DNA of 64,000 nt from Pseudolabrys sp. GTDB taxonomy: Bacteria > Pseudomonadota > Alphaproteobacteria > Rhizobiales > Xanthobacteraceae. A program made the position numbers and the translations under genes. Below the pieces are notes generated by a model. The model saw nothing but the letters and a program-made list of their open reading frames with translations. It did not search any database and was not told where the DNA came from. This document shows positions 63,044 to 64,000 of the stretch, piece after piece. Every line of letters starts with the position of its first letter. Position 1 is the first letter of the stretch. Location: contig JAFIGS010000017.1 in NCBI GenBank assembly GCA_017849615.1, positions 310,001 to 374,000 of the forward strand, in the 5' to 3' direction.

Positions 63044-63568
63044 CTATTTCGGCCGCACCTTGCCGCGCGAGCCTTTGGGCCAGCGCTGCGGCCATTTCAC
63101 GATGTAATCGACGAGATCGCGGTCCGGCACATCGACCTCATTGGCCGAGACCTTGCCGCGCACCGAAATGCCGGCCTCGTGCACCGTCTCCGGCGAGCCC
63201 GAAATCAGCGGATGCCACCACGGCAGGTCCTGCCCCGAGGCCACCAGCACATAGCCGCAGGTCGGCGGCAGCCAGTTGAGCCGGCGGATGTTCCGCCACG
63301 ACAGGCGCACGCAATCATGCACCTTCTTCTGGCGGTTCTTGTAATCGGCGCAGCGGCAGGAGGCGGTGTCGAGCAGCTTGCAGCCGACATCGGTGTAGAC
63401 CGTCTCGGCGGTGTCGATGTCGGTGAGCTTGTTGAGGCAGCAGCGGCCGCAGCCGTCGCAAAGGCTCTCCCACTCGCGCGGGGTCATCTCGCTCATCTTC
63501 TTGGTGCGCCAGAAGGGAAGCGGCTTGTCGGGGGCGGCCTTGTCGGTGATTTTGCGGGACTCGGGCAT
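63044..63568 (-). CDS. YcgN/UPF0260 family cysteine-cluster protein
   Basis: This 174-aa protein has the family Cys cluster. It includes [19 protein letters not shown] near residues 37-55, then [19 protein letters not shown] and [20 protein letters not shown] with [18 protein letters not shown]. The Cys pattern suggests metal or iron-sulfur binding. It is cytoplasmic and its function is uncharacterised. The end is basic ([17 protein letters not shown]). The next gene upstream is a partial hypothetical on the same strand. Confidence 0.9.
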   Translation of the reverse strand: MPESRKITDKAAPDKPLPFWRTKKMSEMTPREWESLCDGCGRCCLNKLTDIDTAETVYTDVGCKLLDTASCRCADYKNRQKKVHDCVRLSWRNIRRLNWLPPTCGYVLVASGQDLPWWHPLISGSPETVHEAGISVRGKVSANEVDVPDRDLVDYIVKWPQRWPKGSRGKVRPK

Positions 63569-63645
63569 GGGTTCAGGTTTCCTGCCCCTCCTTCCCGCAT
63601 CGGCCGCGCCGACACAAGAGCGCTGATGGCGAAAGATGGCGCCGC

Positions 63646-64000
63646 TCAGAGCCGGAGCTTGCGCACGCAGGCGAGCGCCGCCTCGATCTGCGCGAGGTAG
63701 AGGTCTTCGGTGCCGTTGTCGCGGGCGCGCGCGACCGGCGAGCGATCCGTCCCGCGCGTGGCGCGGAAGCGGTTATAGGCGGCCATCGCCGCGGAGACGG
63801 CGTTGATGGCGGCAATGCGCGCCTCCCAGACCTGCCGCTTGTCAGCCCTGGCCCACGCCTTGGCGGCGCGCGAACCCGCGGCGGCGCAGGACGTGGCCGC
63901 GCGCGCTCGCGCGCCGGGATCGAGCGCCTTGAGGCCGTGAACCGCCGGCCGCTCCGCTTCGGCGCGCGCGATGAAGCGGCCGCCGGCGCCGGTGACCGGC
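63646..64000 (-). CDS. Hypothetical protein, C-terminal part, runs off the window
   Basis: An open minus-strand frame of ~117 codons with core-gene codon use enters from the right edge and stops at 63646. It reads [59 protein letters not shown] and ends [20 protein letters not shown]. The sequence is alpha-helical and Ala/Arg-rich. I do not recognise the family. The start lies outside the window, so no ATG is expected. Confidence 0.6.
   Translation of the reverse strand, partial: PVTGAGGRFIARAEAERPAVHGLKALDPGARARAATSCAAAGSRAAKAWARADKRQVWEARIAAINAVSAAMAAYNRFRATRGTDRSPVARARDNGTEDLYLAQIEAALACVRKLRL

Overview
The window is GC-rich alphaproteobacterial chromosome. A cycHJKL-type cytochrome c maturation operon followed by degP, a two-component pair and glnE, DUF6894 and YcgN-type proteins, and several Bradyrhizobiaceae-style palindromic interspersed repeats point to Hyphomicrobiales (Rhizobiales), near Bradyrhizobium, Rhodopseudomonas or Pseudolabrys. 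This placement rests on recognised families and gene order, not on a search. No rRNA, tRNA, CRISPR array or integrase was seen.

Layout. 1-4.5 kb: end of an RND efflux pump, a luciferase-like monooxygenase, a formamidase-family enzyme, and two decayed regulators (an HTH remnant and a LysR pseudogene). 4.5-4.7 kb: a candidate small RNA with its own promoter and terminator. 4.7-7.9 kb: a three-gene uracil catabolism (URC) set: GTP cyclohydrolase II-like Urc1, DUF1688 Urc4 and uracil phosphoribosyltransferase. The last has Val where the PRPP-binding Asp is expected. 8.1-12.6 kb: a complete CUT1-type ABC importer. 12.7-21.6 kb: a long CDF metal transporter, an acyltransferase, an alcohol dehydrogenase, aminopeptidase N and a PAS histidine kinase. 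21.7-33.5 kb (minus strand): ccmI-ccmE-ccmF-ccmH-degP, then a response regulator, a histidine kinase and glnE. 33.7-39.1 kb: an unknown conserved protein, a glycine-zipper lipoprotein, a PhoPQ-like system with a PepSY protein, and a nitroreductase.

39.1-56 kb is the most unusual part. It is a gene-transfer-agent (RcGTA)-like head and packaging cluster on the minus strand: TerS, TerL, portal, two small proteins, prohead protease and capsid. It is broken in several ways. The connector gene gp6 is fused to the end of the large baseplate gene gp15, so gp7-gp14 are missing. The portal and one cargo gene carry frameshifts. The gaps between structural genes hold cargo. Most striking are three toxin-immunity-like cassettes whose first genes share a PDQPRVPxG (GGQWT) linker and have different C-terminal domains, each followed by a small partner gene (one is DUF2019). 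Two cassettes arose by a ~407-bp duplication, at a constant 1321-bp offset without indels, that also copied the last 20 codons of the capsid gene. Host-type genes (methyltransferase, trypsin-like protease, DedA protein) lie on the opposite strand inside the cluster. The cluster ends with DUF2793, GH108 endolysin and holin genes.

56-64 kb: PilZ and DUF6894 proteins, a divergent HxlR / FMN-reductase pair sharing a 39-bp dyad, a hybrid histidine kinase, a DHA2 efflux pump, a YcgN-type protein and a gene running off the window.
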